DNA of 64,000 nucleotides. Origin: Iodobacter sp025352645 (GTDB lineage Bacteria; Pseudomonadota; Gammaproteobacteria; Burkholderiales; Chitinibacteraceae). Below, in pieces: positions 48,767 to 57,597 of this stretch. The stretch is from positions 137,951-201,950 of the forward strand of contig NZ_JAWQUO010000002.1 in NCBI RefSeq assembly GCF_033446605.1. Direction: 5' to 3'. Both the position numbers and the translations under genes were made by a program. The notes beneath the pieces are model-generated. The model was not told where the DNA came from and did no database searches. It saw nothing but the letters and a program-made list of their open reading frames with translations. Positions within the stretch are counted from its first letter, which is position 1. Each line of letters begins with the position of its first letter.

Positions 48767-51298
48767 TTAAGCATTCGCTTCTCTGGTTTTTAGCCCTGCT
48801 TCTAGCTTAGCCATTGCTGCCGCAAAGTGCGCGCCAGTTTGAAAGCGGGTTGTTTCATCTTTTTGTAATGCTTTCATAATAATAGCGGCCAACATGGGCG
48901 GTAGTTTTGGGTTTAAGTGCCGAGGATCTTGTGGCGTGTCGTTGGCGATCTTATACATTAGCTCCGCCATTGATTCACCGGTAAAAGGCAGGCTGCCGGT
49001 GCTGAGCTGGTAGAGCATTACTCCGAGTGAAAATAAATCGGAGCGGCCATCAATTTTCTTGCCCGATAATTGCTCTGGTGACATATAAGATGGCGTGCCA
49101 AGTACCATGCCGGTGCGGGTTTTGCTGGAGTCCGTAATGCGAGCAATCCCAAAGTCAGTCACTTTCACGATTTTTTCGTTGGGCTCATACATGATATTGG
49201 CGGGCTTGATATCCCTATGAACCACATGCTGACCATGGGCGTATTGTAAGGCTTCTGCGACTTGTCTGACGATGCTGATGCATTCCAATAAAGGTAAGAG
49301 TTGTGTAGGCTTTGTATAAGCCAGCAAATCTTTACCTTTGAGAAACTCCATAGCGATATAGCAAAGGTCGTGTTCCTCACCTGCATCAAAAATGGTAACA
49401 ATATTGGGGTGATTAAGCCGCCCAGCGGTTTCGGCTTCTCTAAAAAAACGCTGCCTTGCGTCGTCCAGCTGATCGGCTTCAAATTCTTGCGAGAGCGACA
49501 TGGTTTTAATCGCCACATCGCGGCCAATTTTAGGGTCTTTGCCCAAATAAACAATCCCCATCGCGCCCTTACCTAATTCTTTTTCTACCTGATAACGGCC
49601 CAACATCGGTTTTTCGATACTGCCATCGGTGAGCAGCATGCTGCCATTTACCCCGCCGCCTGCACCGCCCAAGATAACCGTTTCTGACATTTGATGCGCG
49701 CGTTTTAGCTTGGCTTCTAGATCGCGGTATTTGGGGTTATGCCCTGCCATGTATTGGTAAACCGATTCGGCCTTATTGAACTGGCGTTTTCTTTCGAAAT
49801 CCAGCGCTAGATTATATAAAACGCCCATTAAGCCATCGTCTAAAGGCACTTTAGAGAGCTTTTCAAAGGCCATATCCAGTTGGCCTTGGCCTTGAAATGC
49901 CATGCCTAGCATGCGGTTTGATTCGGCAGATTCTGCGCTGGATTTTTCTTCTTTTTGCTCGCTAACCAGATAGCGCTTGGTGGTCAGCAAGCCATGCCCT
50001 AGCAGCAATAAGCTAGCGGGCCCCATCAGATGAATCCACAGCATGGCTTGCGTCATCAACACAAAATGGCTGATCAGCAGCAAGCCAAATAAAACACTGG
50101 TCAAAATAGCGGCAGCGCCCGCCTTTAGCCTAGGCAGCAGCAGGCAAAGATACAGCGTGATACACAGTGCAAGCCCTAGCGAGAGTAGGCTGTTCCAGTT
50201 AGGGGACACATAGTAATGCTGCTGTAATAGGCTAGAGAGCGTATGTGCTGCAATCATCACCGGTGCTTCTGAGGGCGAGATTGGCGTGACTAAAGACGAG
50301 CCGATGCCCAGCGCCGTTGCGCCTATCATCACAATCTTGCCACGATATTTTTCCAGCGGAATCTTACCCGCTTTGACGTCATAAAAAGAATCAACGGGGA
50401 AAGCCGCTTTGCCACTGGGGCTAGGATAGAAATAAGGCCGGAATGAGGCATTACTGCTGATAGGGAGCTTTACATTGGCCAGCGTGATGGATTCGCCCAA
50501 ACTGAGTTTGATTTGCTTAGGCGATAAATTCAGGATTTTGGCTGCGGCCACTAAGGGGAAGGTGGGGTAGATTTGATCGAAATAACGCACCGCCAAGGGA
50601 ATGCTCCTCACCACGCCATCATCATCGGGCGTGATGTTTTCGCTGCCTATCCCCGCCGCGCTTTCAGCGAGTTTACTTAAGGGCTGGGTTGCCCCCTTGG
50701 CCGACATAGGCCAGCCATTGGCTGGGTTGCCGCTGGCTTCTAGTTCCCATTTTTTAACCGCAGGCAAGAGGGGTTTATCTGGCTCGCCCTGAGCCTCTCC
50801 CAGCTCAAACAGCATCGGCAAAATCACATTAGCTGCATGGGCAACGCTAAGACTCAGCTGTTGATCAACATTGAGTTTACTCTCCGCCTCTTTAAACACC
50901 GATCCCATGGCCGCCCACGTGACGCTATCAGGTGCGCTGGCGTCTTCTTTATAGAGACGATGCAGCTTTTCGATATAGGCAAGGCCTTTATCTTGCTGTG
51001 GCTCGGTAAAGAAGACGCTGGTGGCAATCACCTTGGCCCCAGCGCCCGCTAGCTTATCAATCAACTCGGCATGAATCTCCCGCGACCACGGCCAGCGGCC
51101 AATATTGTCGATACTGGTTTGATCGATGGCAATCACCGCAATCCGCTCGTCCACATTACGGGTAGTCAGCCGCACTCCTGCATCGTAAGCACGTTGCTCT
51201 AAGCTGGAAATCAACGAGGTAAACAGTAAGGTCGCCATATACAGCAAGAATACGGCTACACCGATCACCCAATCTTTCTTCCAAAAGGCCGTTTTCAT
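48767..51298 (-). CDS. CHASE2-Ser/Thr protein kinase
   Basis: An 843-aa membrane kinase with the order reversed compared with PknB. N-terminal TM (~12-32), CHASE2 sensor (~35-365; AVIAIDQTSIDNIGRWPWSR), three TM helices (~375-450), a helical linker with a TPR-like unit (~470-545), then a C-terminal cytoplasmic Hanks kinase (~570-835). Kinase motifs are intact: LGKGAMGIVYLG, AIKTM, HRDIKPANIMY, TDFGIARI and GTPSYMSPEQL. The same sensor type is on the cyclase of the cluster. It is the first gene of the run, 89 bp before the phosphatase gene. Confidence 0.96.
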   Translation of the reverse strand: MKTAFWKKDWVIGVAVFLLYMATLLFTSLISSLEQRAYDAGVRLTTRNVDERIAVIAIDQTSIDNIGRWPWSREIHAELIDKLAGAGAKVIATSVFFTEPQQDKGLAYIEKLHRLYKEDASAPDSVTWAAMGSVFKEAESKLNVDQQLSLSVAHAANVILPMLFELGEAQGEPDKPLLPAVKKWELEASGNPANGWPMSAKGATQPLSKLAESAAGIGSENITPDDDGVVRSIPLAVRYFDQIYPTFPLVAAAKILNLSPKQIKLSLGESITLANVKLPISSNASFRPYFYPSPSGKAAFPVDSFYDVKAGKIPLEKYRGKIVMIGATALGIGSSLVTPISPSEAPVMIAAHTLSSLLQQHYYVSPNWNSLLSLGLALCITLYLCLLLPRLKAGAAAILTSVLFGLLLISHFVLMTQAMLWIHLMGPASLLLLGHGLLTTKRYLVSEQKEEKSSAESAESNRMLGMAFQGQGQLDMAFEKLSKVPLDDGLMGVLYNLALDFERKRQFNKAESVYQYMAGHNPKYRDLEAKLKRAHQMSETVILGGAGGGVNGSMLLTDGSIEKPMLGRYQVEKELGKGAMGIVYLGKDPKIGRDVAIKTMSLSQEFEADQLDDARQRFFREAETAGRLNHPNIVTIFDAGEEHDLCYIAMEFLKGKDLLAYTKPTQLLPLLECISIVRQVAEALQYAHGQHVVHRDIKPANIMYEPNEKIVKVTDFGIARITDSSKTRTGMVLGTPSYMSPEQLSGKKIDGRSDLFSLGVMLYQLSTGSLPFTGESMAELMYKIANDTPQDPRHLNPKLPPMLAAIIMKALQKDETTRFQTGAHFAAAMAKLEAGLKTREANA

Positions 51299-51420
51299 GG
51301 TGAGATCAATATAAAAATAGACATGCTGGATCTGCGTAGGCTGTCGATATCCTTTTCAATTTAGTAGAAGAAGCATCATCTTGCTTTCTCTTGGTTAAGA
51401 AATTTGCAAGCCAAAAAAAA

Positions 51421-51440
51421 GCAAGCCGCGTGGCTTGCTT
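51421..51440 (-). terminator. Terminator of the pan operon
   Basis: On the minus strand GCAAGCC-ACGC-GGCTTGC is followed by an 8-T run (A-run at 51413-51420 on the plus strand). It lies 40 bases after the panC stop. Confidence 0.88.
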
Positions 51441-51480
51441 TTAAAAAAACACTGTTTTTAGCTGCGCTTAGCGCGGTTGT

Positions 51481-52320
51481 CTACAGTGCAATTTCAATAT
51501 TATCAATTAAACGAGTATGGCCTAGGCGGGCGGCAATGAGAATCACGAGCTGGTGATCTGTTACTGCTGCGGGCTTCAAGCTCAGGGCGTTGCGCATTTC
51601 TACGTAATCGACACTGACCCAACCACGCGCGAGCAAATCGTTTGTTGTTTCTGCGCTGAGGCGCTCGTAATCACGCTCGCCTGCTTCGATGGCAGCTTTC
51701 ATGCGGCTGAGGTGATAGTAGATGCGCGTGGCTTCTTGCTTATGCTCGACACTGAGGTAGCCGTTCCTAGATGACAGCGCTAGGCCATCGTTGGCGCGGC
51801 CGGTATCGACAGCTACAATTCTAACGGCTTGGTTTAAGTCTTCCACCATGCTTTTAATCACAAACAGCTGCTGGTAATCTTTTTTGCCAAAGCACGCCAC
51901 ATTCGGCTGCACAATATTGAAGAGCTTGCTGACTACCGTGGCTACACCACGGAAATGCCCCGGGCGGAACGCGCCGCATAGCTCATCTTGTATTGCGGGT
52001 GGCTCAACTTGATACTGCTGAATCACCTTGGGATAGAGCACTTTTTCATCGGGGGCAAAGATCACATCCACGCCACCTTGGGCGGCAATCAGTGCCGCAT
52101 CTTGCTCTAAGGTGCGCGGGTAGACTTCAAAATCTTCGCCCTGACCAAATTGCAGGCGGTTCACAAAGATGCTGACCACAATATGCTCAGCCTCTGCACG
52201 CGCTGCATCAATCAAGGTCATGTGTCCGGCGTGTAGATTGCCCATGGTTGGCACAAAAGCTACGCTGCCAACGGTGGCACGCCAAGCGCGCAGTTCTTCA
52301 ATGCTATGGATGATTTTCAT
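51481..52320 (-). CDS. panC: Pantothenate synthetase
   Basis: A 279-aa enzyme joining pantoate and beta-alanine using ATP. HIGH-like motif FVPTMGNLHAGHMTLI (~23-38), FVNRLQFGQGEDFEVYPRT (~52-70), the FGKKDYQQL lysines (~146) and the KMSKS-like ALSSRNGYLS (~182). Part of a pcnB-folK-panB-panC unit. The 105-bp gap to panB contains a REP-like palindrome. Confidence 0.97.
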   Translation of the reverse strand: MKIIHSIEELRAWRATVGSVAFVPTMGNLHAGHMTLIDAARAEAEHIVVSIFVNRLQFGQGEDFEVYPRTLEQDAALIAAQGGVDVIFAPDEKVLYPKVIQQYQVEPPAIQDELCGAFRPGHFRGVATVVSKLFNIVQPNVACFGKKDYQQLFVIKSMVEDLNQAVRIVAVDTGRANDGLALSSRNGYLSVEHKQEATRIYYHLSRMKAAIEAGERDYERLSAETTNDLLARGWVSVDYVEMRNALSLKPAAVTDHQLVILIAARLGHTRLIDNIEIAL

Positions 52321-52348
52321 AAATAACCGTGGTTAGAAATACAGAACT

Positions 52349-52407
52349 TAGGGCGGGTGCAGCCCGCGAGTAATGCTGAAAAATACGCGGATTTCACCCA
52401 CCCTAGG
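52349..52407. repeat. REP-like palindrome, family B copy 2
   Basis: TTAGGGCGGGTGCAGCCCGC...TTTCACCCACCCTAGG with an internal GAGTAATGCTGAAAAA. It matches the copy after valS (21716-21773) through AGGGCGGGTGCA, the GCTGAAAAA spacer and the closing arm, but the arms pair less well. Confidence 0.7.
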
Positions 52408-52424
52408 TGTAGAGTGACAGGTGC

Positions 52425-53216
52425 TTAAAAGCTATGTTCGTCCGCCGGAAAGCTCATGGCTTTGACCGCTTTCACATAGGCCTCTACCGCAGCTTGAATA
52501 CTGTGGCTGCCTGCCATAAAGTTTTTTACGAAGCGGGCTTTTTTGCCTGGGTATACGGCCAGCATATCGTGTAAGACCAGCACTTGGCCGTCCACATCCA
52601 CACCTGCACCAATACCGATGGTTGGAACGATTAGCGCCTCGGTCACGGCTTTGGCAACGTGGGCGGGCACCATTTCCATCAGTACCAGCGCAGCGCCTGC
52701 GGCTTGGTGGGCAAGGGCATCGCGTTTAAGCACTTCGGCATCAAATTCGCTTTTACCTTGTACCTTATAACCGCCGTAGACATTCACTGATTGCGGTTGT
52801 AGGCCAATATGGGTGCAAACAGGGATGCCACGGTTAACCAAGAAATCCACGGTTTCGGCCATAATCATGCCGCCTTCTAGCTTCACCATTTCAGCACCCG
52901 CAGCCATCAATTTGGCGGCGCTGGCATAGGCTTGCTGTGGGGATACTTGATAGCTACCAAAGGGCAAGTCAGCCAAAACTAAGGCATCTTTGCTGCCACG
53001 CGCTACACAGCGGGTGTGGTAAACCATATCTTCTAAGCTAACAGGCAGGGTAGAGCTGTGCCCTTGAATAACGTTGCCGAGTGAATCGCCAACCAGGAGA
53101 ATTTCTACCCCAGCATCGTCTAAAAGTGTAGCAAAGCTGGCGTCATAACAAGTGAGCATGGTGATTTTTTGCCCAGCTTGCTTCATATTCTGCAAGGTAC
53201 TAACAGTGGTTTTCAT
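52425..53216 (-). CDS. panB: 3-methyl-2-oxobutanoate hydroxymethyltransferase
   Basis: A 263-aa ketopantoate-forming enzyme. TCYDASFATLLDDAGVEILL then VGDSLGNVIQGHSSTLPVSL (~42-61), metal-site VKLEGG (~111) and HIGLQPQSVNVYGGYKVQGK (~136-155), GIGAGVDVDGQVLVLHDML. Full length. 51 bp downstream of folK on the same strand. Confidence 0.97.
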   Translation of the reverse strand: MKTTVSTLQNMKQAGQKITMLTCYDASFATLLDDAGVEILLVGDSLGNVIQGHSSTLPVSLEDMVYHTRCVARGSKDALVLADLPFGSYQVSPQQAYASAAKLMAAGAEMVKLEGGMIMAETVDFLVNRGIPVCTHIGLQPQSVNVYGGYKVQGKSEFDAEVLKRDALAHQAAGAALVLMEMVPAHVAKAVTEALIVPTIGIGAGVDVDGQVLVLHDMLAVYPGKKARFVKNFMAGSHSIQAAVEAYVKAVKAMSFPADEHSF

Positions 53217-53267
53217 GGTATTGGATGGTCCATGGGAGTTTGGCGTTGATGACGCAATGCAGCAAGT

Positions 53268-53768
53268 CTACCCCAGTGGCTTACTCTCTGTAAGTACGGA
53301 AAGTTGTTGATCAGCAAGCAGAGCTAAAAAAACGGCCGCTGGGCCAAGTCCGCTAATGCTGATATCAGGGGCAATTTCTAATAATGGCCGTAAGACAAAG
53401 GCGCGTTGATGCATGCGTGGATGCGGCACAATCAGGTGATCTTGCACAATGCAGGCGTTGCCGTAGAGCAGTAAATCCAGATCTAGCGTGCGGGGCGCGT
53501 CTTGAAAAGTGCGTTGCCGCCCGCATTGCGCTTCAATTTCTAGCAGGCAGTGCAGTAGTTGTGCGGCACTTAGGCTGGTTTCAAGCTTAGCAACGGCGTT
53601 GATAAAGTCAGGTTGGTCGGTGTAACCAACGGCTTTGCTGCTATAAAAGCTAGATTGAAGTAGCAGCTGGCTATCAGGCAAGGCGGCGATTAGGGCCAAG
53701 GCTTCTTGCAGCTGTTTGACTGGGTTGCCAAGATTGGCACCGAGAGCCACAAAAGCGATCGTACTCAT
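53268..53768 (-). CDS. folK: HPPK, 6-hydroxymethyl-7,8-dihydropterin pyrophosphokinase
   Basis: A 166-aa folate-pathway enzyme. FVALGANLGNPVKQLQEAL at the N-terminus, QPDFINAVAKLET (~53) and the signature PRTLDLDLLLYG (~92-103) holding the two Mg-binding aspartates. Probably cotranscribed from pcnB through to panC. Confidence 0.96.
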   Translation of the reverse strand: MSTIAFVALGANLGNPVKQLQEALALIAALPDSQLLLQSSFYSSKAVGYTDQPDFINAVAKLETSLSAAQLLHCLLEIEAQCGRQRTFQDAPRTLDLDLLLYGNACIVQDHLIVPHPRMHQRAFVLRPLLEIAPDISISGLGPAAVFLALLADQQLSVLTESKPLG

Positions 53769-53895
53769 TAGGTATCCGTAAAAAAATGAAACCCCAATCT
53801 TGTACCACTGCGTTGAGATGAATAGGGCGTTTTATAACAAACGCGCGTCAACGCTGTGATTAAAGAGTGGGGCTTTTGCTTGGTTTTAGAAAGCT

Positions 53896-55221
53896 TTATT
53901 CGGCCTTAGGGCCGGTCGGCTTACGGCGGCGGCGTTTACGCGCTGCGGTGCTGCTGGTGGCTGCAGGCTTGCCGTTATCGGCTGCTGCCGTCATCAGGGC
54001 CATGCGCTCATCTTCGCTGGCGTTTTGAAAACGTGTCCACCAATCACCCAGTGATTGCTCTACCATGCCGCACTCAACACGCAGCATCAGGAAATCATAA
54101 GCGGCTCTAAAGCGTTGCTGCTCCATTAAGCGCCACGGACGCGTACCCGTGCGCTGCTCGAAGCGCGGTTGCAATAGCCAGATTTCTTTCATGGCTGCGC
54201 CGTAGCGATTCGGAATCGCCATACGCTTTTGCACCTTGTCTTCCACGGTATTCATGGCTTCAACTAAGGCTGGCACAGGATATTCACCTGCAGCTTGGCG
54301 TTTAATCCAATCGGCTTCTACCTCGTGCCATAGCAACGCTGCAAACAAGAATCCGGCTGAAACAGGTTTGTCTTCGTTCAGGCGCTGATCGGTGTTTTCT
54401 AGCGCGATACGCAAGAATTTAGTGGTTTCAGGCTTGGAAAGCAGCTTATCTAAGAGCGGGAACAGCAGCTTATGCAGGCCGTTTTCACGCAGCGCCATCA
54501 AGCAAGCCCAAGCGCTACCCGATAACAGCAGCTTCATCATTTCATCAAATAAACGCGCTTGCGGGATGTTTTCTAGCAGCTTAGCGTGAACCAGAATCGG
54601 TGTTTTAGTCGCCGGTGCAATGGTGAGGCCCAGCTTGGCGGAGAGGCGAATCGCGCGCAGCATGCGTACCGGATCTTCGCGGTAGCGCAAATCTGGATCA
54701 CCAATCATGGTGAGGCGTTTGTTTTCTAGATCGGCCACACCGTGGTGGAAATCTAAAATTTCTTCGCTGCGCGGGTTGTAATACAGCGCATTGACGGTGA
54801 AATCACGTCGGGATGCGTCTTCTTCAATATTGCCGTAGGCATTGTCACGCAGAATGCGGCCAGAAGCATCGGTCGGGGCTTCGCTGGCACCGCGAAAGGT
54901 GGTGACTTCGATGATTTCCTCACCAAAAGGCACATGCACAATGCGAAAGCGGCGGCCAATAATGCGCGAGCGATGAAACACATGGCGCACCTGTTCTGGC
55001 GTGGCGCTGGTGGCAACGTCAAAATCTTTGGGTGATTTTTCCAGCATCAAGTCGCGTACTGCGCCGCCTACGATGTAGGCTTCAAAGCCAGCATCTTGCA
55101 GACGGTCACACACTTTAAGTGCGCCAGAATGAAGTTGGTCACGGCGAATGCCGTAGTGTTTTGCGTGAAGCACACGTTTGCCTGGGCGGCGTAAAACTTT
55201 GCCGATCAATTTACGAATCAT
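53896..55221 (-). CDS. pcnB: Poly(A) polymerase I
   Basis: A 441-aa nucleotidyltransferase superfamily protein. Catalytic region AYIVGGAVRDLMLEKSPKDF then DVATSATPEQV (~49-78; DFDVA aspartates), RRDFTVNAL (~138) and RYREDPVRMLRAIRLSAKLG (~177-196). The basic tail (RKRRRRKPTG) and ~440-aa length favour poly(A) polymerase over CCA-adding enzyme, which is usually shorter and lacks this tail. It adds poly(A) tails that promote RNA decay. First gene of the pcnB-folK-panB-panC run. Confidence 0.93.
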   Translation of the reverse strand: MIRKLIGKVLRRPGKRVLHAKHYGIRRDQLHSGALKVCDRLQDAGFEAYIVGGAVRDLMLEKSPKDFDVATSATPEQVRHVFHRSRIIGRRFRIVHVPFGEEIIEVTTFRGASEAPTDASGRILRDNAYGNIEEDASRRDFTVNALYYNPRSEEILDFHHGVADLENKRLTMIGDPDLRYREDPVRMLRAIRLSAKLGLTIAPATKTPILVHAKLLENIPQARLFDEMMKLLLSGSAWACLMALRENGLHKLLFPLLDKLLSKPETTKFLRIALENTDQRLNEDKPVSAGFLFAALLWHEVEADWIKRQAAGEYPVPALVEAMNTVEDKVQKRMAIPNRYGAAMKEIWLLQPRFEQRTGTRPWRLMEQQRFRAAYDFLMLRVECGMVEQSLGDWWTRFQNASEDERMALMTAAADNGKPAATSSTAARKRRRRKPTGPKAE

Positions 55222-55429
55222 CTTTGAACCAAGTAAGTGCGAATTGCGAAGCGTCCGGCGGCATTATACAGACCTTAGCCCCGATGTCTGATAAAGCCGT
55301 TGGCAATTGTTTTGTGGGCGCTGCTTTTGCCTCTACTGCTACGCCGATTTTGGTCTGATCTGTAGCTGTTACTTATTTAATAAATGCTGCATGCTAGTGC
55401 AAGTTATTTGTAAACAAACAGAGTGAACC

Positions 55430-56257
55430 ATGCCTACTTATTCATACCGCGTAGTGAATGTCTTTGCTGAGAATTTTTTTTCGGGCAATCAGCTTGCCGT
55501 GTTTACCGATGCCACGGGGCTGGACGATGCCACGATGCAATTATTGGCGGCGCAGCTTAATTTATCTGAAACCACCTTTGTTTTTCCATCGAAGGTGGCC
55601 AGTGCCAAAGTGAGAATCTTTACCCCGACTAATGAAATTGCCTTTGCTGGCCATCCTAGCTTAGGCACGGCTGCGGTGATTCGGGACGGGCGGGCTAATG
55701 TTTCTTTAGAGTTAAAGGCAGGGATTATTCCGCTGCGTTTCCATGGCGATGTGGTCACTTTAACGGCGAACGTGGCCGAGCACCGTGCTGGCCCATCATC
55801 TGCTGATCTGGCAAGTACATTGGGTTTGCCCTTAAGCGCATTTGCAGAGGCCGCTCAATTGGTGGATAACGGCACCGAGCAGTTGATTGTGCCTTTAAAT
55901 AGCGTTGATGATGTAAGGGCATGCCAGCCCGATGCAAAGCGTTTGAGTGATTTGGTGCAGCAAGGCCGCAATCGTGATGGCACCTTGGTGTGGGCTTGGC
56001 AAAATGATGAAATCATCGCCCGTTATTTTTGGTCGAAGCATGGGCAGATCATGGAAGACAACGGCACTGGCTCGGCCTGCGCTAATTTGGGGGCTTATTT
56101 ACTTAAGCAAGGCGTACAGCTGCCCTTTGCGGCAACCATGATTCAGGGGCATACAGCGGGCCGATTAGCGCACTTACATTTGAGTATTACAGCAGATCGC
56201 CAAGTAGAAGTCGGTGGGCGGGTGGTGAATATCGGGCGAGGGGAGTTTGATCTTTAG
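55430..56257 (+). CDS. PhzF-family isomerase/epimerase-like protein
   Basis: A 275-aa protein with the two-lobed PhzF fold. The N-terminal YRVVNVFAENFFSGNQLAVF and the catalytic Glu in LNLSETTFVFP (~45-55) are visible. EIAFAGHPSLGTAAVI (~68) and EDNGTGSACANLGAYL (~201) are the other family signatures. Most members outside phenazine clusters have unknown substrates. No phenazine genes are nearby. Single gene. Confidence 0.93.
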   Translation: MPTYSYRVVNVFAENFFSGNQLAVFTDATGLDDATMQLLAAQLNLSETTFVFPSKVASAKVRIFTPTNEIAFAGHPSLGTAAVIRDGRANVSLELKAGIIPLRFHGDVVTLTANVAEHRAGPSSADLASTLGLPLSAFAEAAQLVDNGTEQLIVPLNSVDDVRACQPDAKRLSDLVQQGRNRDGTLVWAWQNDEIIARYFWSKHGQIMEDNGTGSACANLGAYLLKQGVQLPFAATMIQGHTAGRLAHLHLSITADRQVEVGGRVVNIGRGEFDL

Positions 56258-56451
56258 CCCGCTTTTGCACCTCTAGCCTTACTTACATATAGGCATGAAA
56301 TACGGGAATTTCATGCCTACGTAATTGCCAGTACAAAGATTGGCAAATTATTACCTGAAAGATCAAAGCATAATCTGCAAGGCAGGCAGTTATCAGCCGC
56401 TGCTTGCCTTTATAATCTTATTTTTCTGAGCCTTGATAGAAATCGCCCGCC

Positions 56452-57597
56452 ATGATCTCCCGTCTTTCTGCCGCACCTATTATTTTCTCCCTCTTAATTG
56501 CAACTTCTGCTCAGGCTTTTGTACCGCCGGTGCCGGATATTGCAGCCAAGGCTTATTTACTCACTGATTATCAAAGCGGCATTGCGCTTGCTGGGCGTGA
56601 TCCAGATACGCGTGTTGAGCCCGCTTCTTTAACTAAGCTAATGACGGCTTATCTGACTTTCAAAGCGGTAAAAGAAGGTAAGTTAAAGCTGGATCAACAG
56701 CTCACCGTTTCGGACAAAGGCTGGCGCACCGAAGGCTCGCGCATGTTTCTTGATCCTAAAAAGCCCGTCACCGTAGATGATTTGATTAAGGGCATGATCG
56801 TACAAAGTGGTAATGATGCTTGCGTTACGCTAGCCGAAGCCATTGCCGGTAGCGAAGAAGTATTTGCCCAGTTGATGACACGTGAAGCCAAGCGCCTTGG
56901 CATGAATGGTACTAACTTTAAAAACAGTACCGGCTTGCCTGATGCTGATCACTATATGACGGTGGCCGACTTAGCTAAGTTAGCCACGGCAATAATCCAT
57001 GATTTCCCTGAGTTCTATCCCATCTACTCGATGAAGGAATTCGCCTACAACAATATCAAGCAGCCAAACCGCAATCTGCTGCTGTACCGCGATCCTTTTG
57101 TGGATGGCATGAAGACTGGCCATACCGCCAGCGCAGGCTTTAACTTAGTTGCATCCACTAAGCGTGATGGTCGCCGTTTGATCTCGGTAGTGGTGGGTAC
57201 GGCTAGCGATGAAGTGCGCGCTAGCGAATCGAGCAAGCTACTTAACTGGGGGATTCAATTTCAAGAAACCCCGCGTTTATACGCTGCCAAACAGGCGGTT
57301 TCTAATGTGGCGGTTTGGAAAGGTAAATCAGATAAAGTAAATGTGGGCTTTTTAGAAGACCGCTTTATCACCGTGCCGCGTGGCGATGCTAAAAACCTGA
57401 AAATGGCGTTTACCAGCACCCAGCCTTTGATTGCCCCCATTAAAGTAGGCCAAAGTGTGGGCAAGCTGGCGGTGAGCTTAAATGGTAAGCAATTGGTTGA
57501 ACTGCCGGTGGTGGCCTTAGCAGAAGTACCCGAAGCCAATATCTTTGGCCGCGCATGGGATTCAATCCGTATGTGGTTTAAATCGATTTTTGGTTGA
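56452..57597 (+). CDS. dacC: D-alanyl-D-alanine carboxypeptidase (PBP5/6 type)
   Basis: A 381-aa serine DD-peptidase. Signal peptide ~1-22 (AQAF). SxxK in EPASLTKLMTAY (~57), SGNDAC as the SxN motif (~118) and KTGHTASAGFN (~223). A beta-rich PBP5 C-terminal domain and a final amphipathic helix (WDSIRMWFKSIFG) attach it to the membrane surface. It trims pentapeptide stems. It precedes the D-amino acid transaminase, ybeD and lipoate genes, separated by a repeat-filled spacer. Confidence 0.95.
   Translation: MISRLSAAPIIFSLLIATSAQAFVPPVPDIAAKAYLLTDYQSGIALAGRDPDTRVEPASLTKLMTAYLTFKAVKEGKLKLDQQLTVSDKGWRTEGSRMFLDPKKPVTVDDLIKGMIVQSGNDACVTLAEAIAGSEEVFAQLMTREAKRLGMNGTNFKNSTGLPDADHYMTVADLAKLATAIIHDFPEFYPIYSMKEFAYNNIKQPNRNLLLYRDPFVDGMKTGHTASAGFNLVASTKRDGRRLISVVVGTASDEVRASESSKLLNWGIQFQETPRLYAAKQAVSNVAVWKGKSDKVNVGFLEDRFITVPRGDAKNLKMAFTSTQPLIAPIKVGQSVGKLAVSLNGKQLVELPVVALAEVPEANIFGRAWDSIRMWFKSIFG

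Noticed and set aside
40041..51298. Signalling cluster as a CBASS or other cyclic-nucleotide defence system
   Set aside because: The cyclase is a membrane class III adenylate cyclase, not a CD-NTase, and no effector nuclease, Cap2/Cap3 or phospholipase is present.
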